From SIG607 sp045592625 (GTDB taxonomy: Bacteria; Bacillota; Clostridia; Oscillospirales; Acutalibacteraceae), in contig JAZNVC010000014.1 of assembly GCA_045592625.1 (NCBI GenBank), positions 1 to 50,149 of the forward strand: 50,149 bases of DNA, written 5' to 3'. Shown here piece by piece: positions 41,733 through 49,910 of this stretch; the first letter of the stretch is position 1; each line of letters starts with the position of its first letter. The translations under genes and the position numbers were made by a program. The notes beneath the pieces were generated by a model. It was not told the DNA's origin and ran no database searches. It saw only the letters and a list, made by a program, of their open reading frames with translations.

Positions 41733-42572
41733 ATGGATATTAAAGGAAAAACGGTTGCAATAACCGGTGCTACAGGCGGTATAGGTATGCTCCTTTGCAG
41801 TCAACTTTTAAAACTTGGTGCAAATTTAATTCTCGTAGATAGAAATAAAGCTAAATCATTGGCTTTAAAGGAGAGTTTATTAAAGGAGTTTCATTCTGCT
41901 CAAATTTTCCATATTACTGCTGATATGTCTGATATGAACAGTGTGAAAACTGCAACTGATAAACTTTTAAATATGAATATTGATTATTTTATACATAATG
42001 CCGGGGCGTACAGCATTCCTCGGTACATAACCGAAAACGGTTATGATAATGTGTTTCATATAAACTTTGTTTCTCCTTATTATATGATAAAAAAACTTAC
42101 TCCCAAAATCAGAGAAAACAATGGCAGAATTATTGCTACCGGCAGTATTGCACACAGATACAGTAAAAGCAATATAAATGATTTTGATTTCAGAAACCGC
42201 AAAAAAGCAAGTCTGGTTTACGGAAACGCAAAGCGCTATCTTATGTTTTCGCTATATAAACTGTTTAGCGAAGAACAAGAGTTACTGAGTATAGTACATC
42301 CGGGTATAACCTTTACAGGCATCACAAATCATTATCCAAAAATGATTTTTGCACTTATTAAATATCCTATGAAGATAATTTTTATGAAGCCTAATAAGGC
42401 GTGTCTTTCCACAATTGAGGGTATTTTTAAATACACGCCCCACTCCTACTGGATAGGACCGCGACTATTTGATGTTTGGGGTCTTCCAAAACTTAGTAAA
42501 ATAAAAACTGATAATGATGAAATAAATATAATTTTTAATAAGGCTGAGGAAATATATAATGCAGAGACTTAA
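41733..42572 (+). CDS. Short-chain dehydrogenase/reductase
   Basis: 279 residues of the classical SDR type: TGATGGIGMLLCSQLL for NAD(P), NAGAYSIPRY, GRIIATGSIAHRYS with the catalytic Ser, and YGNAKRY as YxxxK. The long C-terminal portion (HPGITFTGITNHYPKMIFAL onward) resembles retinol dehydrogenase-like members. AGGTG precedes the ATG. It overlaps the following HAD gene by 14 bases. Substrate unknown. Confidence 0.85.
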   Translation: MDIKGKTVAITGATGGIGMLLCSQLLKLGANLILVDRNKAKSLALKESLLKEFHSAQIFHITADMSDMNSVKTATDKLLNMNIDYFIHNAGAYSIPRYITENGYDNVFHINFVSPYYMIKKLTPKIRENNGRIIATGSIAHRYSKSNINDFDFRNRKKASLVYGNAKRYLMFSLYKLFSEEQELLSIVHPGITFTGITNHYPKMIFALIKYPMKIIFMKPNKACLSTIEGIFKYTPHSYWIGPRLFDVWGLPKLSKIKTDNDEINIIFNKAEEIYNAET

Positions 42573-43355
42573 AAATATAAAGCTATATCTATTCGATATG
42601 GACGGAACTCTTTATCTTGGTAATCAACTTTATCCATTTACGAAAGAATTACTCAGCACTATAAAAATAACGGTTGCATGTATATGTATATGACTAACAA
42701 TTCTTCCAAAAGTGTTAAAGATTATATTAAAAAATTAAATGGTTTTGGAATTCGGGCAACAGAAGATGAATTTATTACTTCTTCTCAGGCTACTGTCTAC
42801 TATCTTAAGAATAAGTATCCTAATGAGACAATATATGTGTGCGGAACCCAGTCTTTAAAAGAGGAATTCGTTAAAGAAGGATTTGTTTTAACCGAAAGTG
42901 TTGATGACACTACCCTTATAGTTATGGGTAATGATACCGAACTCACCTTCAAAAAGCTTCACGATGTATGTGAAATACTTTTAACTAAAGAAAATGTTAA
43001 ATATGTTGCAACCAATCTCAATATTGTTTGTCCTACAGAATTCGGCAGTGTTCCCGATTGCGGAAGTTTTTGCGATATGATATATAATTGCACAGGCAGA
43101 AGACCTGAATTGGTAGGAAAACCCCAACCAATAATGCCTTTTCTTGCAATAGATAGAACGGGATACACCAAAGAGCAAACGGCTGTTATAGGTGACAGTA
43201 TTTATACAGATGTAAAATGCGGACTTAATGCCGGTGTTTTAAGTGTTCTGGTAATGAGCGGTGAAACAACACAGGAAATACTTAAAAACAGCTTCGATAA
43301 GCCGGATTTGGTACTTAAAGATTGCGAGGAAATAACTAAAACTCTGTGTGAATAG
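42559..43355 (+). pseudogene. NagD-like HAD hydrolase with a -1 frameshift
   Basis: The gene starts at ATG 42559 (inside the SDR end) with LKNIKLYLFDMDGTLYLGN, the HAD nucleophile motif. After LLSTIK it goes out of frame at an A5 run (42663-42667) and hits a stop at 42691-42693. In the next frame the protein continues MYMTNNSSKSVKDYIKKLNG and ends with TAVIGDSIYTDVKCGLNAG and VLVMSGETTQEIL, typical of the NagD/p-nitrophenyl phosphatase branch. One additional A would restore about 265 residues. Either the gene is broken, the base is a sequencing slip, or the short A-run permits slippage. Confidence 0.8.
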
Positions 43356-43369
43356 CACAGAGTTTTTTG
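43338..43369 (+). terminator. Terminator after the HAD gene
   Basis: AAAACTCTGTG and CACAGAGTTTT with a 7-base loop and six T residues; the left arm overlaps the last HAD codons. Confidence 0.85.
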
Positions 43370-43398
43370 TTGATAAATATTTATTTGTGTGGTATAGT
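43370..43398 (+). promoter_or_regulatory. Promoter giving a near-leaderless sfsA message
   Basis: TTGATA at 43370-43375, 17 bases, TATAGT at 43393-43398. Only six bases separate the -10 box from ATG 43405, so transcription should begin at or within a base or two of the start codon. Confidence 0.6.
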
Positions 43399-43404
43399 TA
43401 AAAT

Positions 43405-44100
43405 ATGAAATATGAAAACGTAGTTAAAGGCATTTTTATCAGCCGACCAAACAGATTTATTGCAAAAGTTAATATTAATGGAAAAGAAGAAACTATTCAT
43501 GTAAAAAACACGGGAAGATGTAAAGAATTACTTATAAAAGGTGCAACTGTTTATCTTTCACGTAGTGATAACCCATTAAGAAAGACAGCATTTGACCTTA
43601 TAGCAGTAGAAAAAATAACTGTAAACAGTGAAACACTTCTTATTAATATGGATTCTCAAATTCCGAATTTCGTTGTTTGTGAGTTTCTTCAAAACAGTGA
43701 ATTGTTTTCAAAAAATGCAATTATTAAAAGGGAAGTCACCTTTGAAAATTCCAGATTCGATATTTTTGTTATTGATGGGAACAGAAAAGCTTTTATTGAA
43801 GTAAAAGGCGTAACTCTCGAAAAGGATGGTCTTGCACTATTTCCTGATGCACCCACTGATAGAGGAGTAAAACATTTAAGAGAGCTTATAAAAGCAAAAA
43901 AACAAGGGTATGAAGCCTACGTTTTCTTTGTAATTCAAATGGAAAATGTATTTAAATTTTCTCCAAACAGTGAAATGCACAATGAATTTGCCGTTGCTCT
44001 TAATGAAGCAAAGGCAGCTGGAGTAAATGTTTTAGCATACAACTGTAAGGTTAAAAAAGACTGTATAAAAATTCACAGAAAAATGAGTGTGATATTATAA
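43405..44100 (+). CDS. sfsA: SfsA family DNA/RNA nuclease-like protein
   Basis: 231 residues of SfsA (sugar fermentation stimulation protein), a small family with an OB fold and a nuclease-like core. VKGIFISRPNRFIAKVNING, HVKNTGRCKELLIKGATVYL, FIEVKGVTLEKDGLALFPDA and PTDRGVKHLRELI are conserved. No ribosome site stands before the ATG, consistent with the leaderless promoter. Physiological role is poorly known. Confidence 0.92.
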   Translation: MKYENVVKGIFISRPNRFIAKVNINGKEETIHVKNTGRCKELLIKGATVYLSRSDNPLRKTAFDLIAVEKITVNSETLLINMDSQIPNFVVCEFLQNSELFSKNAIIKREVTFENSRFDIFVIDGNRKAFIEVKGVTLEKDGLALFPDAPTDRGVKHLRELIKAKKQGYEAYVFFVIQMENVFKFSPNSEMHNEFAVALNEAKAAGVNVLAYNCKVKKDCIKIHRKMSVIL

Positions 44101-44105
44101 TGTTT

Positions 44106-44135
44106 AAAACAGGAGTCGTTTGACTCCTGTTTTGC
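44106..44135. terminator. Bidirectional terminator between sfsA and tcdA
   Basis: AAAACAGGAGTC GTTT GACTCCTGTTTT, perfect 12-bp stem between two converging genes. Confidence 0.9.
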
Positions 44136-44812
44136 TATCTAATAATATCTTTAATTACTTCACCTGCTAAAATAAGACCTGCAACTGCTGGAACATACGG
44201 CATACTTCCCGGAGGTGTTGCTTTAATAACAGGAAGTTCTTCGGAATAAACACATTTAAGCTCTTTTATTCCGACTTTTTTAAGTTCATATCTCATAACC
44301 TTTGCAAGCGGACAAATTTTTGTTTTAAAAACATCGGCAACTTTAAATGCTGTTGCATCAAGTTTATTTCCTGTACCCATTGAACTGATTATGGGAATAT
44401 TGTTTTCATAAGCATTTTTAATAAGATTGACTTTCGCCGAAACCGAGTCAATAGCATCTATAATATAATCATATTGTGAGAGATTTATTAAATTCTGTGT
44501 GTCCTTATTATAAAAAATCGGAAAAGTATTAATTATAGCGTCTGTGTTGATGTCTGAAAAACGTTCTTTAAGCACATCAACCTTCATTTTGCCGATAGTA
44601 CTGTGCAAGGCTACGATTTGTCTGTTAATATTAGAAATAGACACAGTATCAAAATCTATAAGGTCAATCTGACCTACGCCCACTCTTACCAGTGCTTCTG
44701 CTGCGTGACCGCCAACACCACCAACACCGAATATGGCAATTTTTGCATTTTTAAGTTTATTTAATGCATCGCTACCTATAATTGCCTCGGTGCGTGTAAA
44801 TTCTTCTTTCAT
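44135..44812 (-). CDS. tcdA: tRNA threonylcarbamoyladenosine dehydratase (TcdA/CsdL)
   Basis: E1-like enzyme that cyclises t6A37 to ct6A in tRNA. 225 residues: IFGVGGVGGHAAEALVRVGV is the ATP-binding Rossmann motif, DFDTVSISNINRQIVALHST is the family's adenylation region, DYIIDAIDSVSAKVNLI and SSMGTGNKLDATAF complete it. Start ATG at 44812; a TTGAAA-17-TAAAAT promoter lies upstream on the minus strand. Confidence 0.92.
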   Translation of the reverse strand: MKEEFTRTEAIIGSDALNKLKNAKIAIFGVGGVGGHAAEALVRVGVGQIDLIDFDTVSISNINRQIVALHSTIGKMKVDVLKERFSDINTDAIINTFPIFYNKDTQNLINLSQYDYIIDAIDSVSAKVNLIKNAYENNIPIISSMGTGNKLDATAFKVADVFKTKICPLAKVMRYELKKVGIKELKCVYSEELPVIKATPPGSMPYVPAVAGLILAGEVIKDIIR

Positions 44813-44829
44813 AACATCACTCCGCCTAT

Positions 44830-44858
44830 ATTTTACTATATTAAACAGGATATTTCAA
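44830..44858 (-). promoter_or_regulatory. Promoter of tcdA
   Basis: Minus strand TTGAAA (44858-44853), 17 bases, TAAAAT (44835-44830), about 18 bases ahead of the ATG. Confidence 0.65.
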
Positions 44859-44870
44859 CAAAAAAATAAG

Positions 44871-44899
44871 TTGACCGATAGGTAGTATGGAGATATAAT
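44871..44899 (+). promoter_or_regulatory. Distal promoter upstream of cysK
   Basis: TTGACC at 44871-44876, 17 bases, TATAAT at 44894-44899. A message from here would carry a leader of about 110 bases with a hairpin (AAACAG/CTGTTT, 44921-44950) and a 17-codon ORF starting at 44908. Confidence 0.6.
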
Positions 44900-44965
44900 T
44901 AAAATATATGCGATATAAACAAACAGTGCTTTTCGGATATGAAGCTGTTTCCATTATCTGAAATA

Positions 44966-44994
44966 TTGACAGAATAGATTTGTTAAATTAAAAT
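44966..44994 (+). promoter_or_regulatory. Proximal promoter of cysK-luxS
   Basis: TTGACA at 44966-44971, 17 bases, TAAAAT at 44989-44994; GAGGG follows before the TTG start. Confidence 0.7.
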
Positions 44995-45016
44995 TATAGT
45001 GAAATGAGGGATTAAT

Positions 45017-45916
45017 TTGAAAATTTATGATGATATAACTAAGATTATCGGAAATACCCCTTTAATTAAAGTAGAAGATAACCTTTATGCTAAACTCGAA
45101 TATCTTAACCCTGCCGGTAGCGTTAAAGACAGAGCGGCTCTTTATATGATAAATGATGCAGAGAAAAAAGGGCTTTTGAAAAAGGGTTCGGTTATTATTG
45201 AACCTACAAGCGGTAATACGGGAATTGGACTTGCCGCCGTTGCGGCAGTTCGTGGATATAAAGTAATTCTTACAATGCCTGAAACCATGAGCATAGAAAG
45301 AAGAAAACTTCTGGCTGCTTATGGTGCCGAAATTGTTTTAACAGACGGTGCTCTGGGTATGTCAGGTGCTGTAAAAAAAGCAGAAGAAATAGCTTTAAAT
45401 ACCAAGAATAGCTTTATAGCGGGACAGTTTTATAATGAAGCTAATGCCTTTGCTCATTACGAGACTACCGGTCCCGAAATTTATAACGATACAGACGGAC
45501 TTGTTGATGTTTTCGTTTCAGGAGTGGGAACTGGTGGAACCCTTACAGGTACGGCAAGATATTTAAAAGAAAAAAACAGTAATGTTGAAATAGTTGCTGT
45601 TGAACCTTATGATTCACCGCTTATTTCAAAAGGTGTTTCAGGACCTCATTCCATTCAGGGAATAGGTGCCAATTTCATTCCTGAACTTCTTGACGTTAGC
45701 CTGATTGATAAAATCATTACTGTTAAGGGTGATGAAGCTTATACCGCTTCCAGATTACTTGCTCGGGAAAAGGGAATACTTGTAGGAATTTCATCCGGTG
45801 CAGCTATGTGTGCTGCTTTGCAACTTGCAAAAAAAACCGAATATAAAGGCAAAAAAATAGTGGTTTTGCTTCCTGATACTGGGGACAGATATCTTTCAAC
45901 TCCTATGTTTGAATAA
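45017..45916 (+). CDS. cysK: Cysteine synthase (O-acetylserine sulfhydrylase)
   Basis: PLP enzyme forming cysteine from O-acetylserine and sulfide. 299 residues: IGNTPLIKVEDNLYAKLEYL, NPAGSVKDRA with PLP Lys37, EPTSGNTGIGLAAVAAVRGY and SGVGTGGTLTGTARYL for phosphate binding, and GISSGAAMCAA at the end. TTG start at 45017 with GAGGG six bases ahead. Directly followed by luxS. Confidence 0.94.
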   Translation: MKIYDDITKIIGNTPLIKVEDNLYAKLEYLNPAGSVKDRAALYMINDAEKKGLLKKGSVIIEPTSGNTGIGLAAVAAVRGYKVILTMPETMSIERRKLLAAYGAEIVLTDGALGMSGAVKKAEEIALNTKNSFIAGQFYNEANAFAHYETTGPEIYNDTDGLVDVFVSGVGTGGTLTGTARYLKEKNSNVEIVAVEPYDSPLISKGVSGPHSIQGIGANFIPELLDVSLIDKIITVKGDEAYTASRLLAREKGILVGISSGAAMCAALQLAKKTEYKGKKIVVLLPDTGDRYLSTPMFE

Positions 45917-45930
45917 TTTGAGGTATATTT

Positions 45931-46386
45931 ATGGAAAGAATTGCAAGTTTTACTGTTGATCACAATAAACTTACCAAAGGAATGTATATTTCCCGCATTG
46001 ATGGAGATGTAGTTACCTATGATATCCGTATGAAAAAACCAAATGGTGGCGATTATCTTGAAAATGCGGCTATGCATACATTTGAGCATTTGTTTGCTAC
46101 CTATATGCGAAATACTGAGTATAAAGACAGTGTAATTTACGTGGGACCTATGGGTTGCCGTACCGGTTTTTACTTGCTGCTTCGAGATAATATTTCAACT
46201 TCTAAGGCAATTAGCCTTGTTAAAGCTTCTTTTGAGTATATAATGAATTTTGACGGTGACGTTCCCGGTACATCGAAAATTGAATGCGGAAATTATCTTG
46301 AGCATAATTTAAACGACGCAAAGGCAGTAGCAAAAGATATGTTTTCGGTGCTTGAAGATTGGACAGAAAAAGATACAGTCTATTAG
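45931..46386 (+). CDS. luxS: S-ribosylhomocysteine lyase
   Basis: Splits S-ribosylhomocysteine into homocysteine and DPD, the autoinducer-2 precursor, within the activated methyl cycle. 151 residues; metal ligands His49 and His53 (HTFEH) and Cys119 (ECGNYLEHNL), and the catalytic Cys76 in MGCRTGFY are present. Pairing with cysK returns sulfur from homocysteine metabolism to the cysteine/methionine pool. Confidence 0.96.
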   Translation: MERIASFTVDHNKLTKGMYISRIDGDVVTYDIRMKKPNGGDYLENAAMHTFEHLFATYMRNTEYKDSVIYVGPMGCRTGFYLLLRDNISTSKAISLVKASFEYIMNFDGDVPGTSKIECGNYLEHNLNDAKAVAKDMFSVLEDWTEKDTVY

Positions 46387-46421
46387 GAGGATAACTTTAG
46401 GTTATTTATAGTGTAAATTTT

Positions 46422-47930
46422 ATGAAAACTAAAAAGAACGGACTAATAGGAAAAATACTATTATCAATATTAATTTTAATTGCATTCATATGTTTTTACT
46501 CTGCACGTTGGTATATAACCACCTATGGAGATTTGGGCTTTGACTCGATTTTATATACACTCTTTAACGGACTTGGCGGTGTTCAGGGCGGACTCATTAT
46601 GTCGTATTTTATAAATGCCATTTTGCCGTCTGTGTCGCTCTCATTGGTAGTTTCTCTATTTTTATTTATTGCCCTTAAGAAACCGTTAAAAGTAAAATTT
46701 TCTAAAAAGAAAATTACTATATATCCCTTTAATAAAGCCTTTTCGGCGGTTTTGGCTGTAGTTTTATCACTAAGTTTAATGATTTCGGCTGCCGTACAGG
46801 TGGGTCTTGACAGTTATATTATAAGCTCTGCTTCTAAAACTCTTATTTACGAAGAAAAATATGTAGCACCAAACGAGGCACAGATTATTTTTCCCGAGAA
46901 AAAGCAAAATCTGATTTATATTTATCTTGAGTCAATGGAAACTACTTATTTTGATAAAGAACAGGGAGGGGCATTGCCATATAACGTTATTCCTGAACTT
47001 TATTCATTGGCACAGGATAATGTGAATTTTTCTAATAATGAAAATGTAGGCGGTTTCAAAACCTCTAACGGAGCAAGTTGGACTATGGGCGCTTTAGTGG
47101 CTCAAACTGCAGGCATTCCGCTTAAAATACCGTCAAATTTTGCAGAAAACACCTATGGAAATGAAAGCTTTTTAAGAGGGGCTAAAAGCATAACCAACAT
47201 ATTAAAGGATAACGGGTACCAACAGGTGCTTATGTTCGGCTCCGATGCCGCTTTCGCCAATCGTGATAGATATTTTACGGACCATCAAATTGACGATATT
47301 TTAGATTTGTATGATGCCCGTCGTGACGGAATTGTTCCTAAAGATTATGCGGTTTGGTGGGGAATGGAGGATATGCATTTATTTACTTATGCTAAAAAGG
47401 TGCTGTCCGAAATCTCACAAAGCGAAAAACCATTTGCATTTACCACACTGACGGTTGATACTCATCATATTGATGGTTACAAATGTGAAAAATGCGGCAG
47501 TGAATATGGAGAACAGTACGAAAATGTTCTGTCTTGTTCCTCAAAACAGGTTTATGAATTCATTGAGTGGATTAAGCAACAGCCATTTTACGAAAATACA
47601 GTAATAGTTATTGCCGGGGACCATCTTACAATGGATTCGGGATATATAAACCGAAACGTAGAAAAGGGATATGAAAGACACGTATACAACTGCTTTATTA
47701 ATGCAAAGACTACTCCCAAAAATACTAAAAATAGAGTATTTACAGCTATGGATATGATGCCCTCAACCTTAGCGGCTATGGGCTGTGAAATCAAGGGAGA
47801 TAGACTTGGTCTTGGTACAAATCTTTTTTCAGATACCAAAACTCTTTCTGAAGAAATGGGCTACGAAGTCTTTAATGCTGAAATATCAAAAAAATCAACC
47901 TATTACAATGTGGAATTTATGATGAAATAG
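46422..47930 (+). CDS. LtaS/MdoB-like sulfatase (phosphoglycerol transferase type)
   Basis: 502 residues. Three hydrophobic segments lie in residues about 10-30, 58-87 and 105-128, fewer than the five of LtaS. The extracellular sulfatase domain has YIYLESMETTYFD (metal Glu), nucleophile Thr221 in GASWTMGALVAQTAGIPL, LTVDTHHIDGY and VIAGDHLTM with metal His. These match alkaline-phosphatase-fold enzymes that move phosphoglycerol or phosphoethanolamine onto surface polymers. A zinc-like CEKCGSEYGEQYENVLSC loop is unusual. The strong AGGAGG (46385-46390) is 31 bases from ATG, farther than normal, with a small hairpin between. Confidence 0.82.
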   Translation: MKTKKNGLIGKILLSILILIAFICFYSARWYITTYGDLGFDSILYTLFNGLGGVQGGLIMSYFINAILPSVSLSLVVSLFLFIALKKPLKVKFSKKKITIYPFNKAFSAVLAVVLSLSLMISAAVQVGLDSYIISSASKTLIYEEKYVAPNEAQIIFPEKKQNLIYIYLESMETTYFDKEQGGALPYNVIPELYSLAQDNVNFSNNENVGGFKTSNGASWTMGALVAQTAGIPLKIPSNFAENTYGNESFLRGAKSITNILKDNGYQQVLMFGSDAAFANRDRYFTDHQIDDILDLYDARRDGIVPKDYAVWWGMEDMHLFTYAKKVLSEISQSEKPFAFTTLTVDTHHIDGYKCEKCGSEYGEQYENVLSCSSKQVYEFIEWIKQQPFYENTVIVIAGDHLTMDSGYINRNVEKGYERHVYNCFINAKTTPKNTKNRVFTAMDMMPSTLAAMGCEIKGDRLGLGTNLFSDTKTLSEEMGYEVFNAEISKKSTYYNVEFMMK

Positions 47931-47932
47931 CA

Positions 47933-47963
47933 AAACGGGACGATGTAATCATCGTCCCGTTTA
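47933..47963 (+). terminator. Terminator after the sulfatase gene
   Basis: AAACGGGACGATG TAAT CATCGTCCCGTTT, a perfect 13-bp stem; the T-run is short. Confidence 0.75.
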
Positions 47964-48011
47964 AATATGCTGAAATTATTTTATATTTATATTTTTATAT
48001 TATCTTTAGCC

Positions 48012-48040
48012 TTGCATATTTTTATATAATATAGTATAAT
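48012..48040 (+). promoter_or_regulatory. Promoter of miaB-ylbF-mutS
   Basis: TTGCAT at 48012-48017, 17 bases, TATAAT at 48035-48040, with another TATAAT-like box at 48025. Confidence 0.7.
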
Positions 48041-48070
48041 AAATTTAATTATGTATAAGGTGGGAATTTT

Positions 48071-49465
48071 TTGGATTTTTTGGACTATAGGGAAGAACAG
48101 AAGCAGTATGTTTCTTTATTGCCTGACCTGCTATATAAGGTTTACGGAAGAACTCCGACTGCCTGTATAATTACCTACGGCTGTCAACAGAATGTAAGTG
48201 ATTCCGAGCGTGTAAAGGGAATGCTGACACAGGTTGGATATTCACTTACCGATGAGGCGGAGGGTGCTGATTTTGTTCTTTTTAACACCTGTGCAGTAAG
48301 AGGACACGCAGAGGATAGAGTTTACGGGAATATCGGTGCTATGAAGCATTATAAACGTAGGCACAAGGAAATGATAATCGCTCTTTGCGGCTGTATGGCA
48401 CAGCAGGAAACGGTTATCGACAGAATAAAAAAAAGCTATCCCTATGTTGATATAGTATTTGGTACCCATGTGCAGTACAGACTTCCTGAATTCTTATATA
48501 AGCGTCTTTCGGGCTCTCCAAGAATTTTTGAAATCGGCGAAAGCGAAAAAATTGTTGAGGAAATTCCTGTTAAACGTGATGGAGAATTTAAAGGTTGGCT
48601 TCCGATTATGTATGGCTGCAATAATTTTTGCAGCTATTGTATAGTTCCTTATGTTCGCGGAAGAGAACGTTCACGTCATCCCGATGATATTTTAAAGGAA
48701 GCAAAAGAACTGATAAGCAATGGTTGTAAAGATATAACTTTGCTTGGACAAAACGTTAATTCTTATGGGACAGGCTGTGATTTCGGTGTTAATTTTGCGG
48801 GGCTTCTTAAAAAAATCAATGATTTAGATGGTGATTTTCGTATAAGATTTATGACCTCGCATCCTAAGGACTGTACCGAAGAACTATTAGAGACAATGAC
48901 ACAGTGTAAAAAGGTTGCCCGTCATCTGCATCTGCCCTTTCAAAGCGGTAGCGACAGAGTGCTTTCGCTAATGAATAGAAGATATACGAGAGAAAAATAT
49001 CTTTCTCTTATTAAATCAGCAAAGGAAAAAATGCCTGATATATCTCTTACAAGTGACATTATCGTAGGTTTTCCGGGTGAAAATTATGAGGATTTTAAAG
49101 AAACCTTATCTTTAGTTAAGGAAGTAAAGTTTTCTTCGCTTTTTACCTTTATTTTTTCGCCGCGAAACGGTACTCCTGCTGAAAAAATGCCTGACCCTAT
49201 ATCACGCGATGAAAAGGGAAAATGGTTTGACGAACTTTTAAAAACTCAAGAGGTTATAAGCAAAGAATTAAATGCCGAAACTGTTGGAAAGACATATAGG
49301 GTTTTATGTGATGATTTTGGAAGGGTTGAAGGCAAAATGGTGGGACATACAAACGGTACTGCCGTTATAGAATTCGACGGAACCGAAGAGGATTTAGGAA
49401 AATTTATAAATGTAAAAGTAATTGCCGTTTCAAATGTTTTGGAAGGCACGAGAATAGGGGAATAA
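48071..49465 (+). CDS. miaB: tRNA 2-methylthio-N6-isopentenyladenosine synthase
   Basis: Radical SAM methylthiotransferase acting at A37. 464 residues: N-terminal cluster cysteines in GCQQN, NTCAVRG and CGCMAQ; SAM cluster CNNFCSYCIVPYVRGRERSR; LLGQNVNSYG; HLPFQSGSDRVLSLMNRRYT; and a C-terminal TRAM domain. TTG start at 48071 behind AAGGTGGG. The N-terminus has about 25 extra residues before the first motif, as in many Clostridia. Confidence 0.94.
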   Translation: MDFLDYREEQKQYVSLLPDLLYKVYGRTPTACIITYGCQQNVSDSERVKGMLTQVGYSLTDEAEGADFVLFNTCAVRGHAEDRVYGNIGAMKHYKRRHKEMIIALCGCMAQQETVIDRIKKSYPYVDIVFGTHVQYRLPEFLYKRLSGSPRIFEIGESEKIVEEIPVKRDGEFKGWLPIMYGCNNFCSYCIVPYVRGRERSRHPDDILKEAKELISNGCKDITLLGQNVNSYGTGCDFGVNFAGLLKKINDLDGDFRIRFMTSHPKDCTEELLETMTQCKKVARHLHLPFQSGSDRVLSLMNRRYTREKYLSLIKSAKEKMPDISLTSDIIVGFPGENYEDFKETLSLVKEVKFSSLFTFIFSPRNGTPAEKMPDPISRDEKGKWFDELLKTQEVISKELNAETVGKTYRVLCDDFGRVEGKMVGHTNGTAVIEFDGTEEDLGKFINVKVIAVSNVLEGTRIGE

Positions 49466-49467
49466 AT

Positions 49468-49875
49468 ATGGATGTAATTAAAGCAGCTAGAGATTTAGGA
49501 ACTGCTATGCAGGAAGATGAAAGATTTATTGAATATGCAAAGGCTAAGCTTGCACTTGACAGTAATAGGGAATTACAGGACTTAGTCGGTAAATTCAACG
49601 TTGCAAGAATGAATATTGAGCGTATAGGCGAACAAGAGGAACGCGATGAGGAAAAGTTAAGAAGTGCTAATCTTGAACTAAGAGAAATTTACGACTCAAT
49701 TATGAAGAATGAGACAATGAAGGCATATAACGATGCTAAAATCGGCGTTGATAAAATGATGTCGGACATTATGGCAATAATTCAAATGTGCAGTGAGGGT
49801 GCAGACCCCCAGACCTGTGAAATTCCTGAAGGCGGATGTACCGGAAGCTGTTCCACCTGTGCAGGTTGTCACTAA
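49468..49875 (+). CDS. YlbF/YmcA family protein with cysteine tail
   Basis: 135 residues. Residues 1-105 are the helical YlbF/YmcA fold (VIKAARDLGTAMQEDERFIE, ELQDLVGKFNVARMNIERI). In Bacillus, YlbF, YmcA and YaaT form an iron-sulfur complex that affects RNase Y and Spo0A phosphorylation. Here the C-terminus ends in a tight cysteine cluster, GGCTGSCSTCAGCH, a good metal or cluster site. It lies two bases after miaB and before mutS, the usual clostridial place. Confidence 0.85.
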   Translation: MDVIKAARDLGTAMQEDERFIEYAKAKLALDSNRELQDLVGKFNVARMNIERIGEQEERDEEKLRSANLELREIYDSIMKNETMKAYNDAKIGVDKMMSDIMAIIQMCSEGADPQTCEIPEGGCTGSCSTCAGCH

Positions 49876-49910
49876 TTGATATTTTAAATTATAAACGGTA
49901 GGTGAAAACA

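Noticed and set aside
42661..42680. Programmed -1 frameshift in the HAD gene.
   Set aside because: A5 is short, the codon pair ATA AAA does not fit a tandem slippery heptamer, and no stimulating structure is evident; kept only as a minor possibility.
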